The notes beneath the pieces were generated by a model, which was given only the letters and a program-made list of their open reading frames with translations, made no database searches and was not told where the DNA came from. Positions 1 through 9,123 of a DNA stretch of 64,000 bases are shown piece by piece. The number at the start of each line of letters is the position of its first letter. Position 1 is the first letter of the stretch. A program made the position numbers and the translations under genes. Source of the DNA: Micropruina sp. (GTDB lineage Bacteria > Actinomycetota > Actinomycetes > Propionibacteriales > Propionibacteriaceae); the NCBI GenBank assembly GCA_016716635.1, contig JADJVZ010000011.1, positions 248,001 through 312,000 of the forward strand. The letters are read 5' to 3'.

Positions 1-78
1 AACAAGCGGGCCGAATACGAGGCCTACCGTCGCCAGGTGACGCCGTTGGAGCTCGAGCAGCTACTGCCGACGCTCTAG
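1..78 (+). CDS. Glutamine synthetase, C-terminal fragment (GlnA2-like), truncated by window edge
   Basis: Only the last 25 codons are present, read in frame 1 to a TAG stop at 76-78. The visible tail has a KRAEYEAYRRQVTP segment and ends LEQLLPTL, which resembles the C-terminus of actinobacterial GlnA2-type glutamine synthetases (glutamate plus ammonia to glutamine, with ATP). In mycobacteria glnA2 lies beside glnE, and glnE begins 5.5 kb downstream here, which supports the call. Most of the gene, including the active site, is outside the window, so it could be another glutamine synthetase paralogue. Confidence 0.6.
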   Translation, partial: NKRAEYEAYRRQVTPLELEQLLPTL

Positions 79-93
79 GCCTTTCGACAGCAG

Positions 94-124
94 AAACGCC
101 GCGGACTTCAGGTCCGCGGCGTTT
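94..124. terminator. Bidirectional terminator between the glutamine synthetase fragment and the export operon
   Basis: A perfect 13-bp stem (AAACGCCGCGGAC at 94-106 against 112-124) closes a 5-base TTCAG loop. The stem ends in A/T on both sides, so it can stop transcription from the plus-strand gene ending at 78 and the minus-strand operon ending at 164. Confidence 0.85.
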
Positions 125-163
125 GCCACGTCATGGTCAGGTGTCGACCACCGCACCGGACGA

Positions 164-1951
164 TCAGCGCGTGGGCGTCGGCTGTGCCGCCGAGGCGCTG
201 GACGAGGCCCGGGCCGAGCTCGACGAACCCGTCGTGGAGGTGGTGCCTGGACGTTGCGCGTTGGCGTTCGCGGGGATCGAGGCGGAACGGTCCGCGAGGA
301 CCACGATGGCCCCGGCGGTGAGCCCGGACGAGATCTCGACCTTGCCGCCACCGACCGCTCCGAGCGTCACGGTGACGCTCTCCGCGGCAGTGGCCCCGGC
401 CTTCAACACCTTCACGGTGCCTGTGGTGCTGGTGACCGGGGTGACGGCCGAGACCGGCACGGTGAGCACGTTCGAGGCCGTCTTGACGGGGATCGAGGCG
501 TCCGCCTTGCTGCCCGGTGCGAGCAGCAGGTCCGGATCGTCCACCACGATGGTGGTCGTGTAGGTCGGAGCGCCGGTGGTGCCGGAGGTCTCGAGGGCGT
601 TGATCGTGGCGACCTGCCCGGCGAGGGTCTTGGTCGACCCGGCTGCGTTGACGACCACGTTCATGCCGACGGTGATCATCGGGCGGGTGGCCAGCGGGAT
701 CTCGACGGCGATCTGGGCCGAGCCCGAACCGATGAGGGTGACCGACGACGTGCTCGACGACTGACCGGTGGTCATCGACACGGCCGCCACGCGCCCAGCG
801 ACCGGAGCCGTCAGTGTTCCAGCCTCGACGTTGGCCTGCGCTGTGGCCACGGCTTGCCTGGCGGAGAGCACCTGGGCCTCGGCCTGCGCCACCTTGGCGG
901 CATCCACGGTCGGTGTTGCCGCCGCTGCGGCCGTGGCGGCGGAAACCATACCGCTGCCTGACGACGTAGCTGCGGCGCTCGCCTTGCTGACCTCGAGTTG
1001 GGCCGCCGACACGGCCTGAAGCGCGGTCCCGGCCACGGACTGGGCCTTCGTCACCGCCGCCAACGCCGTCTGGCAGGCCACGATCTGGGCGGTGGTCGGA
1101 GTGCTCGTGCTCGTCGACGGGCTTGCCGTTGTCGAGGTGCTCGTCGTGGCCGATGCGCTGGCGGTGGCCGTCGTCGTGGCCGTGGCCGTGGCGGATGCGG
1201 TGGCGGAGCTTGATGTCGTGGGGGTGCTGGACGCGGACGGGCTTGCTGTGGGCGCCAAATAGGCAAAGACAGGTGCGCACGCGGTCGCTTCAGCGGTCGC
1301 CGCCGACTGCGCGGCGGCGAGATCCTTCGTGGCGGTGGCGAGTGCTGCCTGCAGTGCGGCCTGCGCCTGCTGCAGCGTCGGACCGCTGGCCGCGACGGTG
1401 GCCGAGGCAGTGGCCGCCGTGGCGCTGATAGCCGAGGCCGAAGGCACCGGATTCTCCGCCGAATCGAGCGTCGCCAGCGCTTGCGCGAGCTGCGCCTTGG
1501 CCTGCAGGACGGCCTGGTTCAGCGAAATCGGATCGAGGGTGGCGAGGGTTTGGCCGGCGTTCACCGAGTCGCCGATGTGGACCATGACCGCGTTCACCAG
1601 TCCGCTGGCCCCGAAGGCCGCCGCGACCTGGTTTGTCCGCGAGACCGTCCCACTCACGTTGAACGACTGGGTGACGTCCCCGTTGGACGCGGTCGCCGTC
1701 ACGTAAGTCGAGGAGGGGCCCTTCGGAGCGGCCAAGGCGAACCACGCCGCGACGCCCGCGACGAGCACCAGGGCGAGGATCCAGGCCACCAGCGAGCGGC
1801 CGCGGCCGGCCGTGGCGCCACCCCGACCGGTGCGCAAGGCGCCCGACGGGGTGTTCGGGGCGGCTGCGGGCTCGTTCGGGACGCTCTCCATGGCAACGGT
1901 CGCCTCGGGGGGCACAGGGGCCTCGTTCGGGAGGGTGGGGTCGGTCATCAT
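164..1951 (-). CDS. HlyD/MacA-type membrane-fusion (adaptor) protein with Ser/Thr/Ala-rich insert
   Basis: This is an adaptor subunit of a MacAB-like ABC exporter. It has one N-terminal membrane helix at about residues 50-72, then a lipoyl/hairpin core with an Ala-rich coiled coil, then beta-barrel domains; 595 residues. Residues of about 230-286, inside the hairpin, are almost only Ser, Thr, Ala and Pro, which is unusual for the family. The ATG at 1951 overlaps the permease stop (ATGATGA), with GGAG just upstream; ATG 1948 is the alternative. It is the last gene of an adaptor-ATPase-permease-adaptor operon. The substrate is unknown. Confidence 0.8.
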   Translation of the reverse strand: MMTDPTLPNEAPVPPEATVAMESVPNEPAAAPNTPSGALRTGRGGATAGRGRSLVAWILALVLVAGVAAWFALAAPKGPSSTYVTATASNGDVTQSFNVSGTVSRTNQVAAAFGASGLVNAVMVHIGDSVNAGQTLATLDPISLNQAVLQAKAQLAQALATLDSAENPVPSASAISATAATASATVAASGPTLQQAQAALQAALATATKDLAAAQSAATAEATACAPVFAYLAPTASPSASSTPTTSSSATASATATATTTATASASATTSTSTTASPSTSTSTPTTAQIVACQTALAAVTKAQSVAGTALQAVSAAQLEVSKASAAATSSGSGMVSAATAAAAATPTVDAAKVAQAEAQVLSARQAVATAQANVEAGTLTAPVAGRVAAVSMTTGQSSSTSSVTLIGSGSAQIAVEIPLATRPMITVGMNVVVNAAGSTKTLAGQVATINALETSGTTGAPTYTTTIVVDDPDLLLAPGSKADASIPVKTASNVLTVPVSAVTPVTSTTGTVKVLKAGATAAESVTVTLGAVGGGKVEISSGLTAGAIVVLADRSASIPANANAQRPGTTSTTGSSSSARASSSASAAQPTPTR

Positions 1952-3177
1952 TCGCTCCTGAGCGCGTCGATGGGGGCAAGCTTGGCGGCCCGGCTGGCCG
2001 GGTAAACGCCCGCGACGACACCGATTCCGAGCGAGACGCCAAGCGCCATGGCGGTGGCCGACCACGAAATGGTGACCGGAACGCCGACGATGGGGGTGAG
2101 GATCGCCGCGCCCAGGAGGCCCAGGCTGACGCCGAGGAAACCGCCGAGCAGCCCGAGCACGCCGGCCTCGACGAGGAACTGCCTCCGGATCAATGCCGGA
2201 CGCGCGCCGAGCGCCTTGCGCAGGCCGATCTCGCGGACCCGTTCACTCACCGACACCAGCATGATGTTCATGACGCCGATGCCGCCGACGAGCAGCGAGA
2301 TGGCCGCGATGCCGCCGAGCAGCGCCGTGATGATCCCGGTGATGGACGCCGCAGCCGCGACGAGCGCCTCTTGGGTGCTGACGTTGAAGTCCTGGTTTGC
2401 CGCGGTCACCTGGTGGCTGGTGAGCAGGGCCGCGGTGGTCTCCTGGTAGGCCGCCGCGAGGCTGTTGGCGTCGCGCCCTTGAATGTAAATCAGATTGACC
2501 GCCCGGCTGTTGGCCGAGGTCGACAGGCGCTGCACGAACGTGGTGCGGGGGATCACCACCATGTCGTCTTGGCTGCCCGACAGCGATGATCCGGCGCTGG
2601 CCATCACGCCGATCACGGTGAAAGTTTGGTTGCCCACCGTGAGCGACTGCCCCACGGGATCACGGGTGCCATACAGCTCGGTGGCGGTCGTGGCGCCCAG
2701 CACGGCCACACTGTTGGCGGCGTCCAGATCTCCCTGTAGGAAGGCCCGTCCCTGGCTGATGGTCCGCGAGGTGACGCTGAACCAATCGGGCGAGGTGGCC
2801 GTGATGGTGGACGTCCACGTGCTCGTCCCTGCCACCAGCGCGGCCCGGGAGGACGACACCGACGCCACTGCCGCAATGTCGGGGGCCACGGACGGCATCG
2901 AGAGGATCGCCGCATCGTCGGAGGTGAGCGTCGTGACGTTGGTGGCGCCGCGGATGCCGCTCACCGTCAGGCTCGACGTGCCCGGGGTGACGATGATCAG
3001 GTTCGAGCCGAGGGAGTTGATCTCTTGGGTGATGCGCGTCTGAGCGCCCGCCCCGAGGCCGACGGTCAACATGACCGCGGCGATGCCGATGAGGATGCCC
3101 AGCATCGTGAGCAGCGACCGCATCTTGCGGGCGTAGAGCGCCTCCCAGGCGGTGCGGAGTGATTCGAGCCAACCCAT
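1948..3177 (-). CDS. ABC transporter permease, MacB/FtsX family
   Basis: This is the membrane subunit of the exporter, 409 residues. One transmembrane helix near residues 21-43 follows a short amphipathic start. A large extracytoplasmic domain (about 45-275) comes next, then three helices near 277-308, 334-360 and 372-396. This is the MacB_PCD plus FtsX arrangement. The last cytoplasmic part includes VREIGLRKALGARP, a conserved FtsX-family segment. It starts one base after the ATPase stop, so the two are cotranslated. Such permeases act mechanically with an adaptor to expel drugs, peptides or lipoproteins; nothing here fixes the substrate. Confidence 0.88.
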   Translation of the reverse strand: MGWLESLRTAWEALYARKMRSLLTMLGILIGIAAVMLTVGLGAGAQTRITQEINSLGSNLIIVTPGTSSLTVSGIRGATNVTTLTSDDAAILSMPSVAPDIAAVASVSSSRAALVAGTSTWTSTITATSPDWFSVTSRTISQGRAFLQGDLDAANSVAVLGATTATELYGTRDPVGQSLTVGNQTFTVIGVMASAGSSLSGSQDDMVVIPRTTFVQRLSTSANSRAVNLIYIQGRDANSLAAAYQETTAALLTSHQVTAANQDFNVSTQEALVAAAASITGIITALLGGIAAISLLVGGIGVMNIMLVSVSERVREIGLRKALGARPALIRRQFLVEAGVLGLLGGFLGVSLGLLGAAILTPIVGVPVTISWSATAMALGVSLGIGVVAGVYPASRAAKLAPIDALRSE

Positions 3178-3178
3178 G

Positions 3179-3865
3179 TCAGCGCACCTCGACCTTCTCG
3201 CTGAGGAGGCCGTCGCGGATGTGCCAGGTGCGGTGCGTCCGTTCGGCGACGTCTTGCTCGTGGGTGATGAGGACGATTGTCCGACCTTGCTCGTGCAGTT
3301 CGTCGAACAGCGCCAAGACGTCGTTGGTGCTCACCGAGTCGAGGTTTCCGGTGGGCTCATCGGCGAGCAGCAGGGCCGGATCGGTGACCATGGCGCGGGC
3401 GACGGAGACGCGCTGCTGCTGGCCGCCGGAGAGCTCGCCCGGGCGGTGCTGGACGCGGTCCGCCAAGCCCACCCGCTCCAGGGCGATGAGGGCGCGTTCG
3501 CGGCGCTGGGCCGGGGCCACCCCGGCGTAGATAAGAGGCAGTTCAACGTTGCGTAGGGCGCTCATTGAGTGCAGCAGATTGAACTGCTGGAAAACGAAGC
3601 CGATCTCGCGATTGCGGACTTCGGCGAGCTGACGCTCGGTCATCCGACTTACGTCCGTTCCAGCCAACTCGTAGGTGCCCTCGGTCGGCACATCGAGGCA
3701 GCCGATGATGTGCATCAACGTCGATTTGCCCGACCCGGACGGACCCATGATGGCGACGTAGTCGCCCGGGTCGACGGCCAGGTCGATCCCGCGGAGCGCC
3801 TCCACTTGCACCACCCCGGTGTCGTAGGTCTTACGGATCCCTGTCATTTTCAGAAGCGGGTTCAT
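3179..3865 (-). CDS. ABC transporter ATP-binding protein, MacB/LolD family
   Basis: This is the ATPase of the MacB-like exporter, 228 residues. Walker A GPSGSGKST lies at 41-49, the ABC signature LSGGQQQR near 142 and Walker B LLLADEPTGNLDS near 163. It has the short single-domain length of LolD/MacB-type ATPases. I chose ATG 3865, which overlaps the last base of the upstream adaptor stop (TGATG). TTG 3868 would add one residue. It sits between an adaptor gene and the permease gene with no spacing, which indicates a stoichiometric complex. Confidence 0.9.
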   Translation of the reverse strand: MNPLLKMTGIRKTYDTGVVQVEALRGIDLAVDPGDYVAIMGPSGSGKSTLMHIIGCLDVPTEGTYELAGTDVSRMTERQLAEVRNREIGFVFQQFNLLHSMSALRNVELPLIYAGVAPAQRRERALIALERVGLADRVQHRPGELSGGQQQRVSVARAMVTDPALLLADEPTGNLDSVSTNDVLALFDELHEQGRTIVLITHEQDVAERTHRTWHIRDGLLSEKVEVR

Positions 3866-5076
3866 CAACGCGCTCCGGTGCCGGTACCGGCAGCGGGCGC
3901 GACGCCCCCGGGGGGCGCGCCGCCACCGAAGTCGCCTCCACCAGCCGGGAAATCACCGTTACCGAACCCACCGTTGGCGCCGCGGGTCGAGATGCCCGTC
4001 GGGATTGCTCGCGTGATGGTGATCACGACGCTGTCGCCGTCGTTGAGTCCCGACAGAATCTCGGTGGTGGTGCCGAACACGCGTCCCACCTTGACCTGGG
4101 TTGCGACGGTGCCGCCGTCCTTGCTCAGCTGGACGATGGCTTGGCCGTTCTGCGTCGAGATGGCCGCGGTGGGAACGACGAGCACGTCCGGATACGAGGC
4201 CGCGACCACGGTGACGTTGACATTGGTACCCGAATACAGAGTGGTGCTCGGGTCGGTGAGATCCACCACGACCGGGTAGGAGGAGGAGCCGCCACTGGAG
4301 GTGACCGCGACGATGCCGATCGAGGCCACGGTGCCCTTGAGGGCGGCATTGCTGCCGGTGACCGTCACCGTGGCCGCCTGCCCCACCTTGAGGTTGGCGA
4401 GGTCGGCGCTCCCGACGGAGGCGTTGACCTTCCACAGGCTGGTGGCGATGACGACGATCTGGGCGGAACTCGCACTGGACGAACCTGAGGTGCCGCCCGC
4501 GGAACCCCCGCCACCGGCGCTCACCTGCTGACCGACGGTCATGCCAACGGAGGCGACCGTCCCGGCGATGGGGGAGCGCAGCGTGGCGTTCTTGAGGTTC
4601 GTTTGGGCGGTCGCGAGGTTGGCGTTGGCCGAGGTCACCTGAGCTTTCGCGGCGGTGATCTGGGCGGACGTGGAGGTGCTCAGGCCGCTCACTTGGGTGT
4701 AGTTGGCCTGCGCCGAGGTGAGGTTCGCGTTCGCGAGTGACACGGCGTTACGCAGGGAGGTGTCGTCGATGGTGGCGAGCGCGTCGCCGGCTTTCACCGT
4801 GGCACCCACTGTCGTGTTGACCGCGGTCACTTGCCCGGATACCGGAAAGCTAAGGTCTGATTCGATCTGCGGGGCGAGCGTCCCGGTCATCGACACGCTC
4901 ACGGTCTGGGTGGTCTTCGTGGCCTTGACGGTTTGCGAGAAGGACGTGGTCGTCGCGGCTTTCGGCCGGGTGGCGAAGAACACGCTGAGACCGATCGCGA
5001 CGACGGCTAGAAGGCTCACCGCCGACACCACGAGCTTCCTCGTCCGTGACCACTTGACCCTGGGCTTGTTCGCCAT
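3865..5076 (-). CDS. HlyD/RND-type membrane-fusion (adaptor) protein, first gene of the export operon
   Basis: This is the second adaptor of the same operon, 403 residues. A membrane helix lies at about 14-35, followed by a biotinyl-lipoyl-like segment, an Ala/Thr-rich hairpin and beta-barrel parts. The C-terminus is a Gly/Pro-rich tail. ATG 5076 is preceded by GAGGAAG nine bases upstream; an in-frame extension to 5127 lacks such a site. Two different adaptors flanking one ATPase-permease pair is uncommon. They may form a mixed adaptor or serve different conditions; this is inference. Confidence 0.82.
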   Translation of the reverse strand: MANKPRVKWSRTRKLVVSAVSLLAVVAIGLSVFFATRPKAATTTSFSQTVKATKTTQTVSVSMTGTLAPQIESDLSFPVSGQVTAVNTTVGATVKAGDALATIDDTSLRNAVSLANANLTSAQANYTQVSGLSTSTSAQITAAKAQVTSANANLATAQTNLKNATLRSPIAGTVASVGMTVGQQVSAGGGGSAGGTSGSSSASSAQIVVIATSLWKVNASVGSADLANLKVGQAATVTVTGSNAALKGTVASIGIVAVTSSGGSSSYPVVVDLTDPSTTLYSGTNVNVTVVAASYPDVLVVPTAAISTQNGQAIVQLSKDGGTVATQVKVGRVFGTTTEILSGLNDGDSVVITITRAIPTGISTRGANGGFGNGDFPAGGGDFGGGAPPGGVAPAAGTGTGAR

Positions 5077-5101
5077 TGACCCACGCTTCCTCAGCACACT
5101 G

Positions 5102-5120
5102 ACAGCCCAGTCAGGGCTGT
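5102..5120. promoter_or_regulatory. Inverted repeat in the leader of the export operon (possible operator)
   Basis: ACAGCCC at 5102-5108 and GGGCTGT at 5114-5120 form a 7-bp inverted repeat with a 5-base centre, 26 bases upstream of the adaptor start. It lies in the 5' region, so it is more likely a repressor site or leader hairpin than a terminator. No regulator gene is adjacent. Confidence 0.35.
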
Positions 5121-5197
5121 TTCTCATGCTACGCGCGCCAATCTGTGACGAGCCTGTGAGGGAACTATGCGGCGCCTAAGGTGCGGCCTGGGGGCGA

Positions 5198-5572
5198 CTA
5201 GGGGTGACGCCCCAACGGAAACAATGGCCCCAGGTCTGACCGGGCGCCGCTGGCGTGGACCAGATTCGCGGCTCGGGCGGACGTCCACGAGGTCGCACCT
5301 GTCACCAGCGCCAGGAAGGTGTCTGGGTCGGTTTCGACGACGTTGGGAGGGGTGCCGCGCCGATGCCCGCCGGTGGCGTCGGCGAACCCGAGTTGGACAG
5401 CAACAAACGGGGGGATCCGGAGTTCGACGAGATGCCCCGGATGGTCGAGGGCGAGCCAGCGGGCCAGGGCCCGGACGGCCTGGGCGCGGCTCGGGGCATC
5501 CAGCGAGGGCGTGGCGCGGACCATCGCCAGCGCCTCACGGCCCGCGCGCGCGGTTTCTTCAGCCCGAGTCAC
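5198..5572 (-). CDS. SCP_3 (sterol-carrier-like) small actinobacterial protein
   Basis: This 124-residue protein resembles the actinobacterial sterol carrier family (SCP_3). The segment TPPNVVETDPDTFLALVTG and the ending pattern S-G-A-R-S-D-L match what I recall of that family. Its biochemical role is not established. Start GTG 5572 follows a TAAGTT -10 hexamer (5584-5579) by six bases with no Shine-Dalgarno, so it is probably leaderless. It is divergent from glnE, with 49 bases between the two starts. Confidence 0.75.
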   Translation of the reverse strand: MTRAEETARAGREALAMVRATPSLDAPSRAQAVRALARWLALDHPGHLVELRIPPFVAVQLGFADATGGHRRGTPPNVVETDPDTFLALVTGATSWTSARAANLVHASGARSDLGPLFPLGRHP

Positions 5573-5621
5573 GCCGCAAACTTACTGCCCTGACTCCTCC
5601 GCGATGGCTAGGCTCCCAACC

Positions 5622-8561
5622 GTGACCCGCACCACGACCTCGACTGGCGCCATGGCCCGGTTGGGCTTCGGTGATCCGACGGCGGTGGCCGAGCAGTTGG
5701 CGAGTTGGAGTTCACTCTCGACCGTCACCGAAGCCGAAGCGTTGGTCGTGGTCGAGGAGATCGCGCGCTCGGCCGACCGCGACCTGGCATTTACGGGGCT
5801 GCGGCGGCTGGTGGCCGAGCGTCCGCTGATCGTCCGGGAGTTGGCCGCGGATGAGGCGTGGCGGCGGCGCACGTGTCTGGTCCTGGGGGCCAGCACCGCG
5901 TTCAACCAGGCGCTGTCGGTCCGTCCGGGCGCCCTGGACGAGTTGCGGGGCGACATCTCGCGCCGCACACCCGACGCGCTTCGGGAGGAACTGCTCGCTG
6001 CGGTCGACGGTGCCGCCGAGCCTCAGGACGCCTTGCGCTGGGCCTACCGGCGAGCCCTGCTGCGGATCGCCGCACGCGACCTCACGGCCGCGGATGCGCT
6101 CGTGGAACTGCCGTCGGTCGCTGGGGAACTCGCCGATCTCGCGGACGCCACCGTCGCGGCGGCCCTCGCCATCGCCCGCCTCGAGGTGGCCGACCACGCT
6201 CTCGTCCGATTCGCGGTCATCGCGCTCGGCAAGACCGGCGCCCAGGAACTCAACTACGTCTCGGACGTCGACGTGCTCTACGTGGTCGAGCCCACCGAGG
6301 GTCCGGACGGCGAGCCGCTGTGCACCCCCTCGGAGGCCGTCGCGATCGGCACCAGGCTGGCCGGCGCCTTGACCCGCGCCTGCTCGGCCCACACCGCGGC
6401 GGGCACGATTTGGCAGATCGACGCCGCGCTGCGCCCCGAGGGCAAGGCCGGGGCGCTCGTCCGGACGATGGCCAGCATGCGCTCCTACTACCGCGATTGG
6501 GCCAAGAACTGGGAGTTCCAGGCCATGCTCAAGGCGCGTCCGATGACAGGTGATCTGGCGCTCGGTCAGGAGTTCGTCGACTTCATCACGCCCATGGTGT
6601 GGAGCGTGGCCGAGCATCCGCAGTTCGTGCCCGAGGTGCAGGCGATGCGCAAGCGGGTCATCTCGCTGATCCCCGCGAAGGAGCAGGGCCTCGAAATCAA
6701 GCTCGGGGCGGGCGGCCTGCGCGACACCGAGTTCACCGTCCAACTGCTGCAGTTGGTGCACGGACGGACGGACGAACGGCTGCGGACCCGAGGCACCTAC
6801 GACGGGCTGGCGGCCCTCGTCGAGCACGGTTACGTCGGACGCGAGGACGGCGCCCAATTGGAGTCGGCCTACAGCTTCCAACGGCTGCTCGAACACCGGC
6901 TGCAGCTGTGGCAGTTGCGGCGCACGCATCTGCTGCCCACCGATCCGGTGGCGCAGGCGCGGCTGGCCCGGTCGGTCGGCCAACCGAGCCCCGAGGCGTT
7001 GGTGGAGGCGTGGCGATCGTCCACCCGGCGGGTGCTGCGGCTGCACGAGCGGATGTTCTACAGCCCGATCCTGGCGGCCGTAGCGCGGGTGAGCTCCGAC
7101 GAGGCGCGGCTGACGTCCGAGGCGGCGGAGGCACGCCTCGCGGCCCTCGGCTACGGCGATCCGCGGGCAGCCCTGCGCCACATTGAGGCGCTGAGCCACG
7201 GGGTGTCGCGGCAGGCGGAGATCCAACGGCAACTGCTCCCCGCGATGCTCGGCTGGTTCACCGAGGGTCCGAACCCCGATCACGGGTTGCTGGCCTTTCG
7301 GCAGGTGTCGGAGGCGCTGGGGACGACCCCCTTCTACCTGCGGGCGCTGCGCGACGAGGGGGCCATGGCCGAGCATCTGGCGCGGATCCTGGCCTCCAGC
7401 CGCTACGCCGTCGACCTGCTGCTGCGCGCGCCGCAGACCGTCCAACTGCTCAGCGACGATTCGCAGTTGGTGCCGCGGTTGGCCTCCGAGATCGCAGCCG
7501 AAATGCGCCAGACTGCCGCTCGCCATGACGACGCGGAACGGGCGGTGGACGCCATCCGGGCCGTGCGCCGCAAGGAACTGCTCCGCCTGGCCATGGGCGA
7601 CATCCTCGGACGCATCACCCTCGATCAGCTCGGCGTGGCGCTCGCCGAGGTCATGAGCGCGACGCTCGATGCCACCTTGACCGTGGTTTCGCGAGACGTC
7701 GCCGATCCGCCGGCCGTGGCTGTGGTCGCGATGGGCCGGTGGGGTGGACGCGAGCTTTCCTACGCCTCGGACGCTGACGCGTTGTTCGTGATGGGCGATT
7801 CCGACGACCCCGAGGCGCTCCGCAAAGCCACGCTGATGGTGAGCCGGATGCGGGCGCAGTTGGCCCGCCCGGGCACCGATCCGTCGCTCGGCGTCGACGC
7901 GGACCTGCGGCCCGAGGGCAAGAAAGGCGCCCTCGTCCGCAGCCTGAACTACCACCAGCTGTACTACCGGCAGCACGCCGCCACCTGGGAACTCCAGGCG
8001 ATGCTGCGCGCCTCGCACGGCGCCGGTGATCCGGCGATCACCGAGGCGCTCCTGAGGTCGGTCGATCCGCTGCGTTACCCGGCGGATGGGCTGACTCGAA
8101 GCCAAGTCAGCGAGATCCGTAAGCTCAAGGCCCGCATGGAGGTCGAGCGCATGCCGCGCGGATCCGACCCCAGCCGCAACACCAAGCTTGGCCCGGGTGG
8201 GCTCAGCGACGTCGAATGGGTGGTGCAGCTGCTGCAGCTGCGGCACGCGGGCGCGCTGCCCGAGCTTCGGACGACAGCCACCTTGCCTGCCCTGCAGGCC
8301 GCCACGGACGCGGACCTCATCGGGGAATCCGATGCGGTGATCCTCCGCGATGCCTGGACCCTCGCCAGCCGCATCCGCAACGGAATCATGCTCCTCCGCG
8401 GACGCGCATCCGATTCGCTCCCGACCGACACCCGCGAGCTTGGCGCTCTCGCCGAGGTGTTGGGCTTCACCAAGGGGGAGGCGAGCGTCTTGCAGGAGAC
8501 CTACCTCAAAGCCACCCGCCAGGCCCGTGCTGTGATGGACCGCCTGTTCTGGGAGGACTGA
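5622..8561 (+). CDS. glnE: Glutamine synthetase adenylyltransferase / adenylyl-removing enzyme
   Basis: GlnE adds AMP to, and removes it from, the regulatory tyrosine of glutamine synthetase in response to nitrogen status. The 979 residues hold two nucleotidyltransferase cores. The first has G-x4-ELNYVSDVDVLYV near residue 205 and the second GRWGGRELSYASDADALFV near 707. Each is followed by helical GlnD/GlnE domains, as in the bifunctional family. GTG 5622 lies seven bases after TAGGCT (5609-5614), a leaderless start; in-frame ATG 5604 sits upstream of that -10 box. Its target glnA is at 22.8-24.2 kb. The stop codon is embedded in a 22-bp tandem repeat. Confidence 0.95.
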   Translation: MTRTTTSTGAMARLGFGDPTAVAEQLASWSSLSTVTEAEALVVVEEIARSADRDLAFTGLRRLVAERPLIVRELAADEAWRRRTCLVLGASTAFNQALSVRPGALDELRGDISRRTPDALREELLAAVDGAAEPQDALRWAYRRALLRIAARDLTAADALVELPSVAGELADLADATVAAALAIARLEVADHALVRFAVIALGKTGAQELNYVSDVDVLYVVEPTEGPDGEPLCTPSEAVAIGTRLAGALTRACSAHTAAGTIWQIDAALRPEGKAGALVRTMASMRSYYRDWAKNWEFQAMLKARPMTGDLALGQEFVDFITPMVWSVAEHPQFVPEVQAMRKRVISLIPAKEQGLEIKLGAGGLRDTEFTVQLLQLVHGRTDERLRTRGTYDGLAALVEHGYVGREDGAQLESAYSFQRLLEHRLQLWQLRRTHLLPTDPVAQARLARSVGQPSPEALVEAWRSSTRRVLRLHERMFYSPILAAVARVSSDEARLTSEAAEARLAALGYGDPRAALRHIEALSHGVSRQAEIQRQLLPAMLGWFTEGPNPDHGLLAFRQVSEALGTTPFYLRALRDEGAMAEHLARILASSRYAVDLLLRAPQTVQLLSDDSQLVPRLASEIAAEMRQTAARHDDAERAVDAIRAVRRKELLRLAMGDILGRITLDQLGVALAEVMSATLDATLTVVSRDVADPPAVAVVAMGRWGGRELSYASDADALFVMGDSDDPEALRKATLMVSRMRAQLARPGTDPSLGVDADLRPEGKKGALVRSLNYHQLYYRQHAATWELQAMLRASHGAGDPAITEALLRSVDPLRYPADGLTRSQVSEIRKLKARMEVERMPRGSDPSRNTKLGPGGLSDVEWVVQLLQLRHAGALPELRTTATLPALQAATDADLIGESDAVILRDAWTLASRIRNGIMLLRGRASDSLPTDTRELGALAEVLGFTKGEASVLQETYLKATRQARAVMDRLFWED

Positions 8562-8601
8562 ACCCGTCGCGCTAACAAACTGAACCCGTCGCGATAACAA
8601 A
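8558..8601 (+). repeat. 22-bp direct tandem repeat overlapping the glnE stop codon
   Basis: Two consecutive copies (8558-8579 and 8580-8601) begin CTGAACCCGTCGCG and end TAACAAA; they differ at one base. The first copy contains the glnE TGA stop. They sit at the outer edge of the foldback element that follows. Confidence 0.85.
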
Positions 8602-8621
8602 CTGTGTGCAAAGTGGGTCGC

Positions 8622-8834
8622 GGTGAGCACGTTCCTCACACTGTCGTGGGGGCAGGCCCCGGTCGTATGGCTGGCCCATTGGGCGGGCTGGTTTCGGGGT
8701 GCCCCGCTGCTGATTGTGTGACGCCGTTCCCGCCCGTCAAGGGCGCCTGACGGCGTCCCTGCGGGATGGGCTTCGCCCACCCTTGACTGTCGGGCCCCCG
8801 GCGTCAGGTATTGCAGCGATGGGTTCACCCCTCC
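8622..8834 (+). repeat. Left arm of a long inverted repeat (foldback element)
   Basis: This 213-bp arm is repeated in inverted orientation at 9124-9389 with about six base differences outside an added 54 bp. The arm contains an internal inverted repeat (GTCAAGGG near 8737 and CCCTTGAC near 8780). It has no convincing reading frame of its own. Confidence 0.9.
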
Positions 8835-9123
8835 ATGTGGGCATCCACGCAACCGGTGGTTTGCCGGTCGGTTGTTGGATTCTGTGGTGCCCATTGCCCT
8901 GCGGCGGGCCCGGACTGCAACAAGACACGCACTCAACCTCGATTTCGTGTGTTCGGGGGCACTTTTCGCCGTCGAGTGCGTGTTTTGTTGCACAGAGGCC
9001 TCAAGAACCCGTCGATCCTGCCTTGCCCGTGACGGAAACATCCCCGTGAGGGTTGCTCGTGGATGTCAGCTCCATGAGAGAGGCCGACGGGGATGTGAAG
9101 CTCCCAACCGACCTCGCCCACAA
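8835..9123. other. Spacer between foldback arms, no recognisable gene
   Basis: These 289 bp hold no reading frame I can support. They include a 19-bp inverted repeat with one mismatch (8916-8934 against 8974-8992, 39-base loop). A second stem joins CATCCCCGT near 9041 to ACGGGGATG near 9090. A transposase gene would not fit. Confidence 0.6.

Noticed and set aside
5712..9041. A 1109-codon open frame on the minus strand across glnE
   Set aside because: It is antisense to glnE, has no family resemblance, and is a shadow created by high-GC codon bias.
8835..9123. A small gene in the spacer of the foldback element
   Set aside because: The frames there lack start signals and continue into the repeat arms; none resembles a protein family.
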